Source: Rallus limicola
Taxonomy: Eukaryota > Chordata > Aves > Gruiformes > Rallidae
NCBI GenBank assembly: GCA_022605955.1
Contig: JAKCOZ010000005.1
Span: 2,693,501 to 2,757,500 of the forward strand
Direction: 5' to 3'
DNA: 64,000 nt
Shown here: piece after piece, positions 25,654 through 38,018 of the stretch
How positions within the stretch are numbered: the stretch's first letter is position 1
Layout of the letters: each line of letters starts with the position of its first letter
Notes under the pieces: generated by a model
What the model saw: the letters and a program-made list of their open reading frames with translations, nothing else
What the model was told of the DNA's origin: nothing
Databases searched by the model: none
Translations under genes and position numbers: made by a program

Positions 25654-26245
25654 TGTTTTGGGTTTATGTGTAGCAAGGTTGTGGGGTGTTGGGGGGGTGA
25701 GTGGGGGTGGGTTGCAGGGGTGGCTTTTGGGAGAAGCTGCTCGAAACTTTCTCTCGGTCCGAAATAGCCAGTAACACCCAACTCTAAAATGGACCCAAGA
25801 GCCCAAGCTGGAGCAAGTTTGCTGTCAGGACTCATGACCCCACAGGGTACTGCGCTGGCGCAGTCTGTTCCTGAAAGTCTGCATCCTGTAGAAGCCACAC
25901 TGGGGTAGTTCATGAAGAGCTGTAGCCCTGTGGGAAGGACTCATGCTGGCTAAGTTCATGGAGAACTAATTGTCCCCCATGAGAGAAACCGCACGCCAGA
26001 GCAGGGTAAGAGTGTGAGGAGTCTACCCCCGAGAAGGAAATAATGGCAGGGACAATGAACAATGAACTGACTGCAATCCTCATTTCCCCATCTTCCTGTG
26101 CTGCTCGGGGGTGGGAGCTGGGGAGTAGGTAGAGAAACTGGGAATAAAGTTGAGCCTGGGAAGAAGGAGGGGGTGAGGGGAGGTGTTTTATGATTTGGGT
26201 TTATTTCCCATTATCCTATTCTGCTTTGATTGGGTAATAATTTAG
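25654..26245 (+). mobile_element. Solo LTR of an avian endogenous retrovirus, 3' end missing
   Basis: The sequence starts with a TGTTTTGGGTTT-type terminus at 25654 and shares a series of landmarks with the fuller copy at 28422-29372. These are the gagaagctgct / gaaactt segment near 25731-25750, degenerate internal units each containing a '-ccccgtggg-' or '-ccctgtggg-' core (about 25830-25960), the 'ggagtctacccccga' segment (26019-26033), and the 'tttgggtttatttcccatta' segment (26196-26215). It stops near 26245 and lacks the final roughly 190 bp of the fuller copy. A part following the first 150 bp is also missing. I recognise this as a common bird LTR family, probably ERVL-type. No gag, pol or env sequence adjoins it. 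Confidence 0.75.
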
Positions 26246-28421
26246 ATTGTTTAAATTATCACTAAGCATGACAATGGGATACATTTTTTTTTCATTGCAT
26301 TGTACAAAATTAGGCATAGGATGCTCACACAATAACAGATCTTAACTCCATCATTTTTCATGTATGAGTCCTATTAAATAGCAAAGGAGAGAAGAAAACA
26401 ATGGGGAGAAGTGAATGCACAGGGTCTATGTCCTATCTACAAGCAATTACATTTACTTCACATGGAATTGTTGGTGCAGTAGTATTCAGGAAGTGAAAAT
26501 ACAAGGTACAGTGGGATGACTGTGCACTGTGGATATCTTTAGCTTCTCTATCTGTGACAAAATGATAAAATTTTCATGGAAAATCTGTAGATCTGCTTCC
26601 TAACAAAGAGATGAGCGTCTAGAGCAGATATATGGAGAGACAATGAAGTGATAGAAAGGTTGGAAAAGGACTTTTAAGTCCAGCAGCCATGGAAATACTC
26701 AGTGAAGTACTATTTAGGAAAGTTGTTAAGTTTCACAAAATTTAGATCCTCTAGGAAAATTAATTCAGTCTACGGGCAATCTGTAGCTATCAACATTCTA
26801 GAAAGTTTTTCTTCAGTTGAAATAAAATAGTTTCTTTATTAGAGAATTGAGAAGGTACCATATTTATCCCCAACTCAACCATTTGTTCTCTCTCTCAAAC
26901 ATGCACTCTAGATAGATCAGAGAGTAACCCATACAATTAAAAGCAGGGGCGGGAGGGAGACAGAGAATAGTGAAAATACATCTTTAAACTTAGATCATAC
27001 CCCTCTGAAAATTGGATCAGGGACATACTCTAGTATGTGAAGTACTTTCTTGTTTGGTTCATATGGATGTAGAGTTATAGCAAGACATAGAATAAAATGT
27101 AAAATTATTTAAACATGTAAGGCACAATTTCCTTTTCCACATGAGATTTTTTTTTTAAATGAGAAGGAATTAATAAGAAAAATTACAGTGGAATGAAGCA
27201 AGAGGGTTTTTTTAATTCATTTTGAAAGTCCCTCTGCAGAAAAATCAAAAAGCTCTTTATTTTTAATTTGGAGGTTCTTACAGCATAATCCTAGGAAAGG
27301 CCAGTTGCTAGCTGCTGACTCTGCACGTCTTCCTTCACATTGCTGGTGAGAGAGTGATCAATGAAATTGACAAATGACACTGAATGCTAAGTCAGCCCTA
27401 CCGAGGTTTAGCTTAGTGAAATTTGCACACCGAAGAGTCAAAGCCTGAAAAAAAGAAGTAAAACCCACTGAGACAGTCATCTGTGCAGAAGGAAGCAAAG
27501 AACAGAACATGAAGGCAATGAAGGACACAAAAGGAGCAAATGGGCGGGTGGAAAAATGAAAGGCATTTTATTGTCTATAATTTATGGACTATTAAAACTA
27601 CTGAAGCACATGATGACTAGGTTCAGCACTGGGAGAGAGATTAGGGGATAGAGAGATAGATCACAGTATAAAGAACAAAACTGCTTGTTTATAAAGTTCT
27701 CTGCACAAAGGAGTGACTATGTAAGACAAAGGATGTAAAAGATAGCCCCTCCAGACAGTTGAGCTGGTAATAGTCTTTACAAAGTTGATGGGAGCAGATG
27801 AGAGCTCAGACTTCTAAATGCTGGACATGAAATCTGAGTCTAAAGAGGACTGAGTGAAATGAGTCCAGTTTCAACCTAGAACTTTGTGCTGATTAATTGA
27901 ATTTATCATTACTGAATCAGAGATGGTCTTAGTACTGAGGCTGCTAGACAGGACACTATGACAGAGAAAAAAAACCCATCACGAGTAATCATGACATCTA
28001 TGTTCTGTCACAATTTGCAGCACACATCAACAAAATTTAACATATCTTGCCTTTTGGCTCTTCTGTTTTAAGTAGCCTCTGTCCCTTTACATTTCATTTA
28101 GTCACAGAAAACTGGTTCTCTGTTTATATTTTTTTATTCTTCCCATTTTTCAAAAATGTCCCTTTTCACTATATGGTACAAAGAAAAAAAAAACAAACCA
28201 CCGTTTGTATGTACTTTTTACTTCACTGTTTTTGGAACTTCCTTGAAGTGGGGTTCTATAAGCAGTACCTCCAAGACCCTTTATATTTGCTTTTACTGCA
28301 ACTTATCAGAGTTATCTTTAAAGCCTGAGATGTCATCTAAAAGTTATCCACTCCATCTATTACATAAGGAAATTTTCAGATAACGTATGTATCAAGTCCA
28401 AAGAAATAACTGCTTCAATAT
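26246..28421. other. Non-coding spacer between two LTRs
   Basis: Although flanked by two same-strand LTRs of one family, this 2.2 kb shows no retroviral coding remnant, primer-binding site or polypurine tract that I can identify. The frame 28047-28328 has no recognisable domain. A moderately complex stretch at 27300-27460 contains TGACA-type motifs but nothing decisive. Confidence 0.55.
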
Positions 28422-29372
28422 TGTTTTGAGTTTGAGTGGCAAGAGCTACAGTGGTGGCTTCTGTGAGAAGTTGCTAGAAACTTCCCCTAGGTCAGACACA
28501 GCAAATGTCAGCCAGCTCCAAGACAAACCAACTGCTGGCGAAGGCCAAGAAACAGTGGTAATGCCTCTGTGATAACACATTTAAGAAAGAAAGAAAAAAA
28601 AACCCAACGAACAACAAAAAAGAGCAGCAGACACCAAGGACAGTGAAGGAGGGGGAGGAGGTGCTTCAGGCCTCCAGGCACCAGAGCAAAGATTCCCCAG
28701 CAGTCTGTGGAGGACCCCACATTGAAGCAGGTGGAGCAACCCAGAGGAAGCTGTGACCCAGTGTGAAGACCACACTGGAGAAGGCTCCTGGAAGGACCTG
28801 TGGCCCCATGGGGAAAGGAACTCATGCTGAAGAAAGTTTGCTGAGAGGACTTGTGACCCCATGGGGAACCCATGTCCCCCACGAGAGAAACCTCACACTG
28901 GAGCAGGATAAAAGCATGAGGAGTCCTCCCCCCAAGGAAAAAGGAGCAGCAGTGAATACATGTGATGAACTAACCCAAACTTGCATGCTCCATCCCACTG
29001 AACTGCTGGGGGAAGTAGGTAGAGAAATGGGGAGTATAATTAAGCCTGTGAAGTAAATTTAATCCTGTGAAGGAGCGGGGGGGGGGGGGGGGGGGGGGGG
29101 GGGGGTGCGGGCTGTAGAAGAAGAGGAGGGGAGAAGATGTTTTAGCGTTTATTTCCCATTACTGTTTTGAGAAAAAAATTCATATATTCATCTCATTTAT
29201 TACAAGATGAGTCTGTTTTGTCTATGATGGTAATTGCTGAATGATGTCTCCTTGTCCTTATCTCAACCAACAAGCCCTTCATAATATTTTCTCTCCCCTG
29301 TCCACTTGAGGAGGGGGAGAGATACACCAGCTTTGGTGAACACCTGGACTTCGTCAGAGCCAACCCATTACA
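28422..29372 (+). mobile_element. Solo LTR of an avian endogenous retrovirus, near full length
   Basis: The 951-bp element begins TGTTTTGAGT at 28422 and ends ATTACA at 29372, fitting TG...CA LTR termini. Degenerate internal units with a '-gaccccatggggaa-' core lie at about 28750-28880. The 'gaggagtcctcccccc' segment is at 28918-28933, a 29-G run at 29077-29105, and a C/T-rich 'tattttctctcccctgtcca' stretch at 29286-29305 near the 3' end. The five bases on either side (AATAT and TTAAA) do not match, so no target-site duplication is visible. No internal retroviral sequence is attached, so it is a solo LTR. Family assignment (ERVL-type) is from memory of bird repeats. Confidence 0.8.
29077..29105 (+). 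repeat. G homopolymer, 29 bases, inside LTR
   Basis: Twenty-nine consecutive G replace what in the sister LTR (26165-26182) is a short G-rich, A-interrupted stretch. The run has expanded after insertion. Its length is prone to sequencing error. Confidence 0.9.
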
Positions 29373-32300
29373 TTAAAACGCTTCACAAAAGCTTTTTCTT
29401 TTTTTTTAATGAAAAATAATTAGTAACACAATTTCAGCACTTCTTTTCAAAGTTTAGAATTACACATTTCAAAAAGCAAACACTTGAAATTTGGGTTGGC
29501 TCTCCTTTCAACCATTTATTATTTTTTAAGAGTTAGCCTATACCTTACAAAGACAGTTTGAAAAGTAATCATATTGCTGGTTTTGCAAAATTTTTCCTCT
29601 CAGGTCCAATACATTTTTAACAAGTAAAATTTAGAAAACACTACAAGCTTCTGACAGTATTTTTGAGTTTTAAATATTTTAAGTCAGGTATCTAAAGAAA
29701 CATTCAGATTGTTTAAACAGAAAGAAAGCATAAATATTTATAAGATATCTTAACTGTGCATCCACTTACAAAACACTATACTTAATCCCTTTATATCCAG
29801 GAAAAAATGGGCACTGATAGCACTAACAAGCTGCTCTTTGAAAGTATATAGAGTACAGTAAAAAGAACACAGAAATTAGTCAATGGTAACCTCAAGGGTA
29901 GTCATAAGTGATAATCTGTGCTGTGGTGATATATCCGAATGAGACCGCATTCAAAGGACAGGCATCAAAATGACAAAGAGGCAACTAGCAAAACATAAAA
30001 AACATCATGTGATTTGGTCGTACTCTAGGCCAACACCCACTAAGTTGGTCTTAGATTGAACAATCTGTGGCGGGTTTGTTTCTCCCAAAACTAGTGCTGT
30101 AGCTGAGAAAATTCTAATTTTAAAGTGGCTTAGTTATCAATAATATCTTTAAAAAAAAAACACCCACAGAAAAAAACCCACCAGAGAAGCACTTAAATAG
30201 TACTTCGGGTCCAGATATGTTAACATGTTTGAAACAGACAGAAAAAATAAGTAGTGTTAAGAATATGTGAGCTCTTCCCCTTGCTAGCTACACTTTTCCT
30301 TTTCTTCCTAAAAACTGTGATGCATGCCAAAATTTCAAAAAGACACTGAAATCACAAAATATAATATATGAAATTACCTGTGTCAGAAAAGTGTCAGGCA
30401 TCAAAATAAGGATTAAAAAAGAAAAACAAAAAACCCTCAGATTCATCACAATCTAAACCCTGTCTGTTCAGAGCCCATGGCTAATAGCAAGGTAACCAAG
30501 GAGCTGACTTCCTCAAGTGATGATACTCAAATTCTAACTCGCTAAGTGAGGTATGTCTCAGTCTCAATGTTTCATCATTCATGATGAAACATAATAAAAT
30601 ATTCAGAACATGGTACACATGGAGAATTTTTACTGAAGTAAAAATATGTAACCAGCATTTTTGTAGATCACCATAGACTTTTATATTTTCTTCAATACTG
30701 TGGGGACGAAAATAGAGACACATACAAGAGCCACAATTTGTGTGATCAAAAGTCTAGATATTCCATAGAAAACACCTCATCCATTCTTTTTCTGTGTTTG
30801 AAGGTAACTTTTCTCTTTATCTTCTCATAAATCTTGGATTATTAAAAAAGTTGTCTAAAATCCTCATGTTCAAGAAAACAATGATGAAAATTGCATAAAG
30901 AAGAATTGCATAAAGAAGCACGTGTATTAAGTGGTGTCCCCAGCAATGTCCTGTCATAGCACTTGATTTTGTTAGTTTTCAATCAGGTTGATATGTTTCT
31001 GATTAATGAAGCATTTGTTCTGCATCACAAAACAACTGAAGAATACCCTTCTAATGCCAATGAATTGTGTCCAAGAGTTAATTACTATGTGACCTTCGAT
31101 CACAGTCTTGTTTTAGGACTAGAAGCAAATATTTTAAGCTTGAAGAAAGTTTAACATTGAGACGACATATCTTTGAAATAATAATAATACCATGCTTTGT
31201 ACTTATATAGTACCCTACATGTACTGATCTGATTTTAACAGTCATATCACAAAGCTTCATCATAACTCAAATATAGAAGTGTATAACTCATTTAAATAAA
31301 ACACCGAGATTATATAAGAACTCCAGATGATATTAAAGTACAGCTCTTGGGATCAGCTGTGACTACAATAATTAAAGGGAGTAAAATAAACCAAACTAAC
31401 CACTTATCACACATTGGCTTTGTTACTACATAGAAGCCTAAGAGTAAGTAATGATTAGGGAAGACTGTAGCAAGACCTATATGCTTTGATTGCAAATTTT
31501 GACCCCTGATAGTCCTAAAGAGAGAGGGAAGGGAGGAGGGGGAAAAAAAAAAGAAAAGACAAAAAAAAAAATCCTGCACAGGCAAATTTTCCATGGAACT
31601 AGCCAATACTACACATATCCTTCTGAGGACTACAAGGCAACACTCTGAAACTGCATTGTTCAAAAAAAGTACATACTGAGAAGAAAAAAAATCAACTGAA
31701 AACCACATACACACACACACACACGTTATTTTTCCTAGAATAAACAACAAACAATATTCTCAGTAAATCCCTCTTTCTAAAGATATTTGAATCCTGCTCT
31801 AGAACTAGGAACACAGACATCACCAAGCTGGATCAGGCTTGTGGTTCACCTAGGCTCTGCTTTCAGCATTACAAAATTTTTCCTAGTTCAAAACTAAGCA
31901 AACTTACTAAGCAAACTAAACAAATCTTTTATTATCTCCCAGCACAAGGCCCACTGAAGAACATTTCCCAGAATTTGAAATACCACAGTTGATACAATTT
32001 TTAAACCAGATCTTTCCTAATGGAACTTTAAACATAAACAACACTGTTTTGCAGCCTGTCACAGTATTCTCTCCTGTGACTGTTACAGCACATTTCAGCT
32101 GACAATACCAGAGAACACGTACGAAACAGTGAATCTCATCTTTGAAGAACTAATGACACATAAAGCAAATAATACAGTGGATTTATTCTAGCAATGTTCT
32201 CATACAGATTTAGAAAACAAGCAATAGGTACCCAATGATAGAGTACTGAACTAAGAGCATTATCTTAGCATAGGTAATATGGAAAATAACTATCAAAAGA

Positions 32301-35300
32301 GTATATGTTCCCTATTACGTGTCACAGTACTTGCCCATTGATTTATTTTCATTCCCACTTACTCTATCCTTGTTTATCTGTTCATAAAATAGTTAACACT
32401 ATGCATAGAGCTATTTTTGTAGATTAACTATATTTCTGTTATTTCTGGAAACTCACCTACCATTCTGAAAACCTGGCATAGCAAGTAAGCACAACAAAAG
32501 CTGGTTTAGGTCCCAAGTTCACAACATTATATGTCATTATCCCCTAGTCAGCCCATTCATCACAGCTGTAGGGTCAAGAACAGATGGAAAAGATAGGGAG
32601 TAGAGGACACTGGGGAAAGCAGGGAAATACAATCAGACAAGAAACGTTCACTGCATCCTCTGGACTCATTACCAGGATCCAAGCAACAGTCTCTGCTTCA
32701 CCCTTCATCTTGGCAATCACTGGCACTTAGACAAATTTGCAGTTAGTTTTAACCTCAGTCAGTCTCACGCTATCATACCTTACTACAATAAAAGGTAACA
32801 ATCTGTAAAAACAAGTTTGGTTGTTTGGGTTTTTTCTCTGCTACTTTATCATCTAGAGCAGGAAAGCTTGGAAAAAAAACAAGATAGATAAATGGTCCTG
32901 TGTTTAAATGGCACTTGCAGCTATTATTCTATCTAGCACACAGAAGTATCCAAGTTCTTTTATTCAGAAACTCATGCAGGAAACAATCTTTTGATAAATG
33001 AAAATACAGAAATTATTTTGGAAAAGAAGTGGTGTTTTATGAGGAGACAGTTTATTAACTTAATATATGCCCCACATTTTTATTTGGCTTGAAAAGATGG
33101 TCAGATTTTCATTGTACCTACAGCTGCAAGCTGCTCTCCAGACAGGTTTCAGTGTATTTGGGGGTCACACCTCTGAGATTTCCTTCTCCTTCAAATAAAT
33201 TCTACAATTACAGTTATTCTTCTGCTCACACTCTGCCCTACTCTGTGCCTGTCAATAGTTATTTTTGTTATTTTTGAGAGTGCCAAGAGCAGGTACAAGG
33301 CCTAAAGAGCAAATAATTTATGAAATAGAGGCAAGCACGATATGCACCCACACATAGAACAGAATGAACAGCACAAACAAAATGCAATTCAAGTGTCCAC
33401 TCTTCCTTATTCAAAATCACAGCTTTGACTCCTTTTGTCACTCTTGTTTGGTTCACTGTCATCATCCCTGCAAGAGTTTGGCAACCAGAATTTGACAGAA
33501 ACTGACAGTAATGCAGTCATCCTTTGCTTTTCTTACAGCAGCAGCTGTCAGAAGCTATACCACATTAAGCCAAAGTACTAGTCATCATGAAGCTTTTCCA
33601 ACATTAAAATTTAAGAATATACCTTTGGAGAGTTTAAAGTGAGTTAGGATTGTCATTTCATGATAGATACAGAGATAGATAGATAAAGAAATGAACAAGA
33701 CAGAGAACAAGTGTTACAGCGCTATATGAGTAGGCCACTTTGAAAACTCAGCTTTTGCACTCGTTCCACACATTCCAGAAATAATGGTAATACTGCACAG
33801 CATAGCAGTCCAGATATTATTCACTAACTACATTAATAACATTAAGTAACTTTCTCACCCATCTAGGTAGATAACAATTAAAATCACCCCCATCGTTCTC
33901 TTCTAAGTATTATTGTATTTTTTCTTGTTCTCCAACATATGTCCTGAGATTTGTCATTTTTAGGCCAGCAGTGTCTCGTACAGGCCAGCTTCTTTCTCAT
34001 ATATAGTCTGAATCCATGATCATGCCCACTTGTAGATACACATACCTTTCAAAATGCCTGCTTGCCATAGGACAAGTCAACCCAAAACAAGCAGCTATAA
34101 TCAGCATTGCAGTGATAAGGAAAAAGTCAATGTACTGTAAACATAAAGAAATAAATTGGCTTCCAGGTATGAAAAACATGTATTTTCTGGAAGTCCCAAC
34201 TAACAGTGTTCATCCACTCCAACTAAATAATAATAATAAAGCAATCTAAAGCAAAATTATAATAAGGGAAAAAGCAAATAGCACATAGCAACTGTCTATT
34301 CACAGTATTTAGCATCCACTGTTTATGTAATGGCAAAATACTTGTGATGGAAAACACAAATTCTGCTTTAATTTGAATATTAAAATACACATGTTGCCAT
34401 TGCATATACACATAGAATACGTAACCTAGAGACAGTTACCTAGAGGCTCTCACACTGATATGAATACATATATATAGGAAACTTTACTTAGTGACGTAAA
34501 TTAGTTTTAAGTTTCCCTGTTCTAAATTCCTTGATCTCTCTACTGAGCAGCAAAGAAGAGCAATCCAAGAGTTTGTGTACTAAACCCAAGGGTTTGTTTT
34601 TCTTAAAACAAACAATCCCTATCCCAAACTACATTAACACCCCTGCAGAATCCCAGTACTTCAAAAAACACACAACGTTGATTGAGATGTTACTAGCTAC
34701 TACCGCACACTTAGTGAGAACAGAACTAGTACCACTGAGTTAACAATACATTTATTACATCAGTGAACTACTGTTTTTTTTTCCCAGAATCATTACATCA
34801 TAATTAGGCATGAAGAAAAAACAAAAACAAAACCAAAAATAAATAAATTCAATTTGCAAGAATGAAAAATCCAGACGATCCTAGAAAACTGTGTCCAACC
34901 AAGCCCTTCAGGGCACCAAGTTAATGGATCTATCTTACAAGAAAGGTAAAAGCAGCTGGTGAAGGCTTTGGGGAAAATTCAGTTAATACAAGGTGGATGG
35001 AGATGGACAAACAGTTCAAAAAAGTCGGTACTTCTGTTCACGAAACTCCCAGTGGCTGGATGTTCGCATGCAAAAGCCATTTTAAATGGATACATTGAAG
35101 AACTGAGTTATTGTTTCCCCACAGAGCCAGCACCAACATGCGTTAGAAATCAGCTGAAGCAAAGAAGACGGGTGGAAGCCATGTATTTAGAAAACTCAAA
35201 TTTATTTACTCAAAGTATTTAGTTACTCAAAGGTAGAGGACTCCTGAACTGGGATATGAAGGAAACGCTGGCACAAAAAGACAAAATAAAAGCGGGATAC

Positions 35301-35339
35301 CTTTTCCCTCACTCCCAAACATTATATTTGTTTCATATC
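29373..35339. other. AT-rich non-coding sequence
   Basis: No gene recognised. Minor items: a 15-bp tandem duplication (attgcataaagaaga / attgcataaagaagc) near 30891-30920, a (CA)8 run at 31709-31724, a GATA-type microsatellite at 33661-33690, and a stretch at 31795-31865 containing 'ctggatcaggcttgtggttc' that resembles the 3' part of an ancient amniote LINE. The open frames 31310-31750 (-) and 34959-35222 (+) have no domain I recognise. Confidence 0.5.
31795..31865 (+). repeat. Possible ancient LINE 3'-end relic
   Basis: The phrase 'ctggatcaggcttgtggttc' plus 'acctaggctctg' resembles the '...ggatcagacc.atggtccatctagccc' tail region of old CR1/L3-like LINEs in amniotes. Only a short piece is left and the match is by eye, so this is a weak call. 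Confidence 0.3.
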
Positions 35340-35359
35340 TTATCTTTTACCTGTCCACG

Positions 35360-35700
35360 ATCTGGCGGCGCTAGCAGCTGAAGCAGCGTTAGGAGACGGC
35401 GCTGCTCACCTGCTCACTGACCGTTGGCGCGGGGCGGGGGGGGGGGGGGAGGGGGACAGTCGACTGTTGGGCGCTGGGTGCGACCTGCCCCCTCCCGCAG
35501 CGCCGTTATGGGGCGCCGCGAGGATTCGCGAAGCTTCCAGGCAAGGACGCGGCAGGTGGCTGCGGCTCGCAGCTGCCCGGAGGAGCACATCGCCAGGGCG
35601 TTGAGGCTGCCCGGCGGCACAGGTGACGCTGCTCCCTCAGTGCGCCTCCCGCGGGACTAGCCCCGGGCAGCAGCTCGCCTGCTCCCCTGGCTGGGGTGGA
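35360..35700. promoter_or_regulatory. CpG island, likely promoter
   Basis: This is the only dense CpG cluster in the window and contrasts sharply with AT-rich DNA on both sides. It contains a GC box GGGGCGGGG (35431-35439), several GCGCC/GGCGC motifs, a 14-G run (35436-35449) and no TATA box that I can see. Strong splice donors face outward on both strands: ACAG|GTGACG on plus at 35622/35623 and GCAG|GTGAGC on minus at 35410/35409. A bidirectional TATA-less promoter is the natural reading. The plus-strand product is annotated separately; the minus-strand first exon would be about 35410-35600 and its downstream exons are not identified. Confidence 0.7.
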
Positions 35701-36284
35701 AAAGCCGCTGTCTTGGGGTATTGCCCCCAGCCCCTGCCATGCCAGGTGCTGTAGGTGTTCTCCCCTCGAGGTAGTTTATTCCTATGAGGTTGATGGGTTT
35801 GTTTTTTACATCTTAACTCCTGCACATTGCGCCTTGTATGCATATTTTTAAAACAACTGTTACGGTATGAGGGCTTAAAAAAAAAGCAAACAAACCCTGA
35901 TATGAATGAGACTGTAAGAGAGCAGGATTTGCAAAGAGGGGAGAGGCAGAGCCACACACTTCCCACATGTAAAAACATGTTGCAGAGACCAAAGGAATAA
36001 ACCATTTTCCATGGTCCTTATACACAGAATAAGCATCACTAAGTATAATTTGCAGCCATAGGGATTTTGGTTAGCTGTTAGCAAAAAAACCAAAACAACC
36101 CACCTTCTGGCAATAGGACACAGAGACTGCAGCAGTTACAAACTTAAAATACGGAGCAGGCTATCAAACACGCTGCCCAGCTTGGGTGGGGCCTCCTGAA
36201 ACCCTTCCAGCTTGGATTTCTCTGAGGTTGTTTGTTAGGTTTTTTTATGTTCCTACAGGATTGTATCAACGGTACCAACTTTAG
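35508..36284 (+). CDS. Candidate two-exon short ORF from the CpG island
   Basis: Exon 1 (35508-35622) opens at an ATG in strong Kozak context (G at -3, G at +4). It encodes 38 residues beginning MGRREDSRSF, rich in Arg and Ala, and ends in a phase-1 donor ACAG|GTGACG. A pyrimidine-rich acceptor ending TTCCTACAG lies at 36250-36258. Joining it gives eight more residues (GLYQRYQL) and a TAG at 36282-36284, for a product of 46 residues. An AATAAA polyadenylation signal follows at 36353-36358. The intron would be 636 bp. Each element is individually plausible and their order is right, but I do not recognise the peptide, and a longer gene using other acceptors is equally possible. TATAAAAG at about 36323-36330 just before the AATAAA could instead mark an LTR remnant. 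Confidence 0.3.
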
Positions 36285-36359
36285 GAGCTGTTTGTTTTCA
36301 GGAATGAAACTATGATACCCTTGTATAAAAGTTTGTACCTATGTTTCGAGAGAATAAAG

Positions 36360-38018
36360 CAAGACATGCTCACCAAAATAGAGACTATTTTCATACTGAC
36401 GAAATGCTCTAGTGAGAAAGAATTAGGCGTACGTCTGAATACATTTTTTTTGTGAGATTAATTCTGAAACAGTTGGGTCTACATTTGAACTACTCAGAAA
36501 TAATTTCTCATACATACCAACATTCCCACTGAATGGCTCAGCTGACACTTGTAGAAACAGCTATTAGCTCAATATAAATAGCACCAATTTTTGTATTTTA
36601 CGCAATGCTCTGCATTCCAGCTTCTAGAAATTTCCTACATTTTCTGGATGTCTATCTTTGTTTCTATATACTTTCTCTCTGCCTCGTCCTTGAATTGTAT
36701 TATAGCAGTATCTTTTCATATAAGGAGCATAAAAGCAAAATGTGTTTTTAAAAGGAGAAAATGTGGAGAGTTACCTGAGGTTTTAATCTTTTAAAGAAAA
36801 ATATTTTGATGGTGGATAACCTACTTTTAAAAGCTCCAACAGAATTTCCTTTTTTCTAAACTTAGTTTGTTCTATTAAAAGTACAATTTTGTGCTGTGGT
36901 GTACTCTACAGTATCCATGCATATCAAGAAATAGTGACAAGATATAGAAGGACAGCAAGACTATTAAATATCCATCATGCCACTCTGGATCAGGCTTAAT
37001 GCAATCAGAAACACATGACTACATCAACTTATCTCCTTTGATCAAATGTGATTAAGTAAGTCATTAATTTTCAAGACAAATAAAAAATGCAAGATCATTT
37101 TATTATAAATGTAAATGCCTGTCTTCTTAAATGATTTTTCTAAAGGAAGCCCTTCTAATACAGAACTTTGTATACTTCAGAGAACAGTTGTTTTAACATT
37201 GGTTTTAATTTTAATGAAACATTATGTATTTGTATGCATGTCTTCTTTCCTTTTTTCTCACACTGCTCATGTTGTCAAGCAAAATTTGTGCATCAGCTTG
37301 ATCAAGATAATTTCATTATACCATTGTTACCATTATGACTTGGGCAATTAGTAGTTTATAAGAATAAATTTATAGCAATCAGTGATTGAGGCACATTTGC
37401 AGTAGTCAGGGTGTAATAAAGCCCAATCAATTTCTTTCATTTAATATGTAGGCTGTGACCCTAGTTTTGATGAGAACTCTTAGCTATTTCATCTTTAAAT
37501 AAAAAAGAATGTCTGCAAGCAATTATAGTGGTGTGTTAATTGGATATTCCTTTTTATCTTTTATACTACAGAATGCATTGCTAACGAAATCCTTGTTTTC
37601 TCTCTTATTCCCTTTCTCTCTCCCTCTCTGTAATGAACTGATATTGACTTGGTGTATTTTGCTAAGACAATGGGCCAGATTTTGATTTTCAGTTGCACTG
37701 GTGTAAATCTGGAGTGACTTCTCTAAATTAAATAGAATTACTGAGATTTCTATGCACATTAGTGAAACCAAACCCCACTCCTCTTTTCTGGTTTTTGTTG
37801 CAAATAACAGAGGACCTAGAGCCGAGCACTGCTTCAAGCTGTGGTCAATCATTGTCTTATATATGAACTAAAGTATCAACTGGCGTGCAGTATTTGAAGA
37901 GATAATTCTTAAGCTTAAAGCATTGTGAAGGCTTAGTCTTTGCCTGAGGTACTTTATTGCATTAATTAATTCCATGCTGATTTAAGGTATCTGATGATAG
38001 ATGAGTGTCACACACATT
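36360..38018. other. AT-rich non-coding sequence
   Basis: No gene recognised apart from the palindromic relic at 37672-37783. Frames at 36591-36794, 37115-37351 and 37523-37852 lack domains. Confidence 0.5.
37672..37783 (+). repeat. Ancient palindromic repeat relic
   Basis: The left arm 'gggccagattttgattttca' leads into 'actggtgtaaatctggagt'. A degraded inverted counterpart follows about 40 bases later ('actgagatttctatgcacat' / 'tagt'), so the unit was once a near-perfect hairpin. This arrangement matches an old dispersed palindromic repeat seen in reptile and bird genomes. Only the left arm is well kept. Family name not established. Confidence 0.45.

Noticed and set aside
28508..28882. 124-codon minus-strand frame
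   Set aside because: It lies wholly inside the LTR at 28422-29372 and reflects its low-complexity internal units.
25654..29372. A complete provirus with LTRs at 25654-26245 and 28422-29372
   Set aside because: The 2.2 kb between them has no gag, pol or env remnant and no primer site, the two LTRs differ in internal units, and the first lacks its 3' end. Two independent solo LTRs fit better.
35406..35620. Minus-strand frames in the CpG island as proteins
   Set aside because: GC-rich DNA gives long open frames on all strands; these Pro/Arg/Ala-rich frames have no supporting start context or domain.
36110..36240. A CR1 ORF2 C-terminal relic around 'ctgcccagcttgggtggggc'
   Set aside because: The resemblance to the CR1 'ctgcccagggaggtggtgga' segment is limited to a few words and no tail follows.
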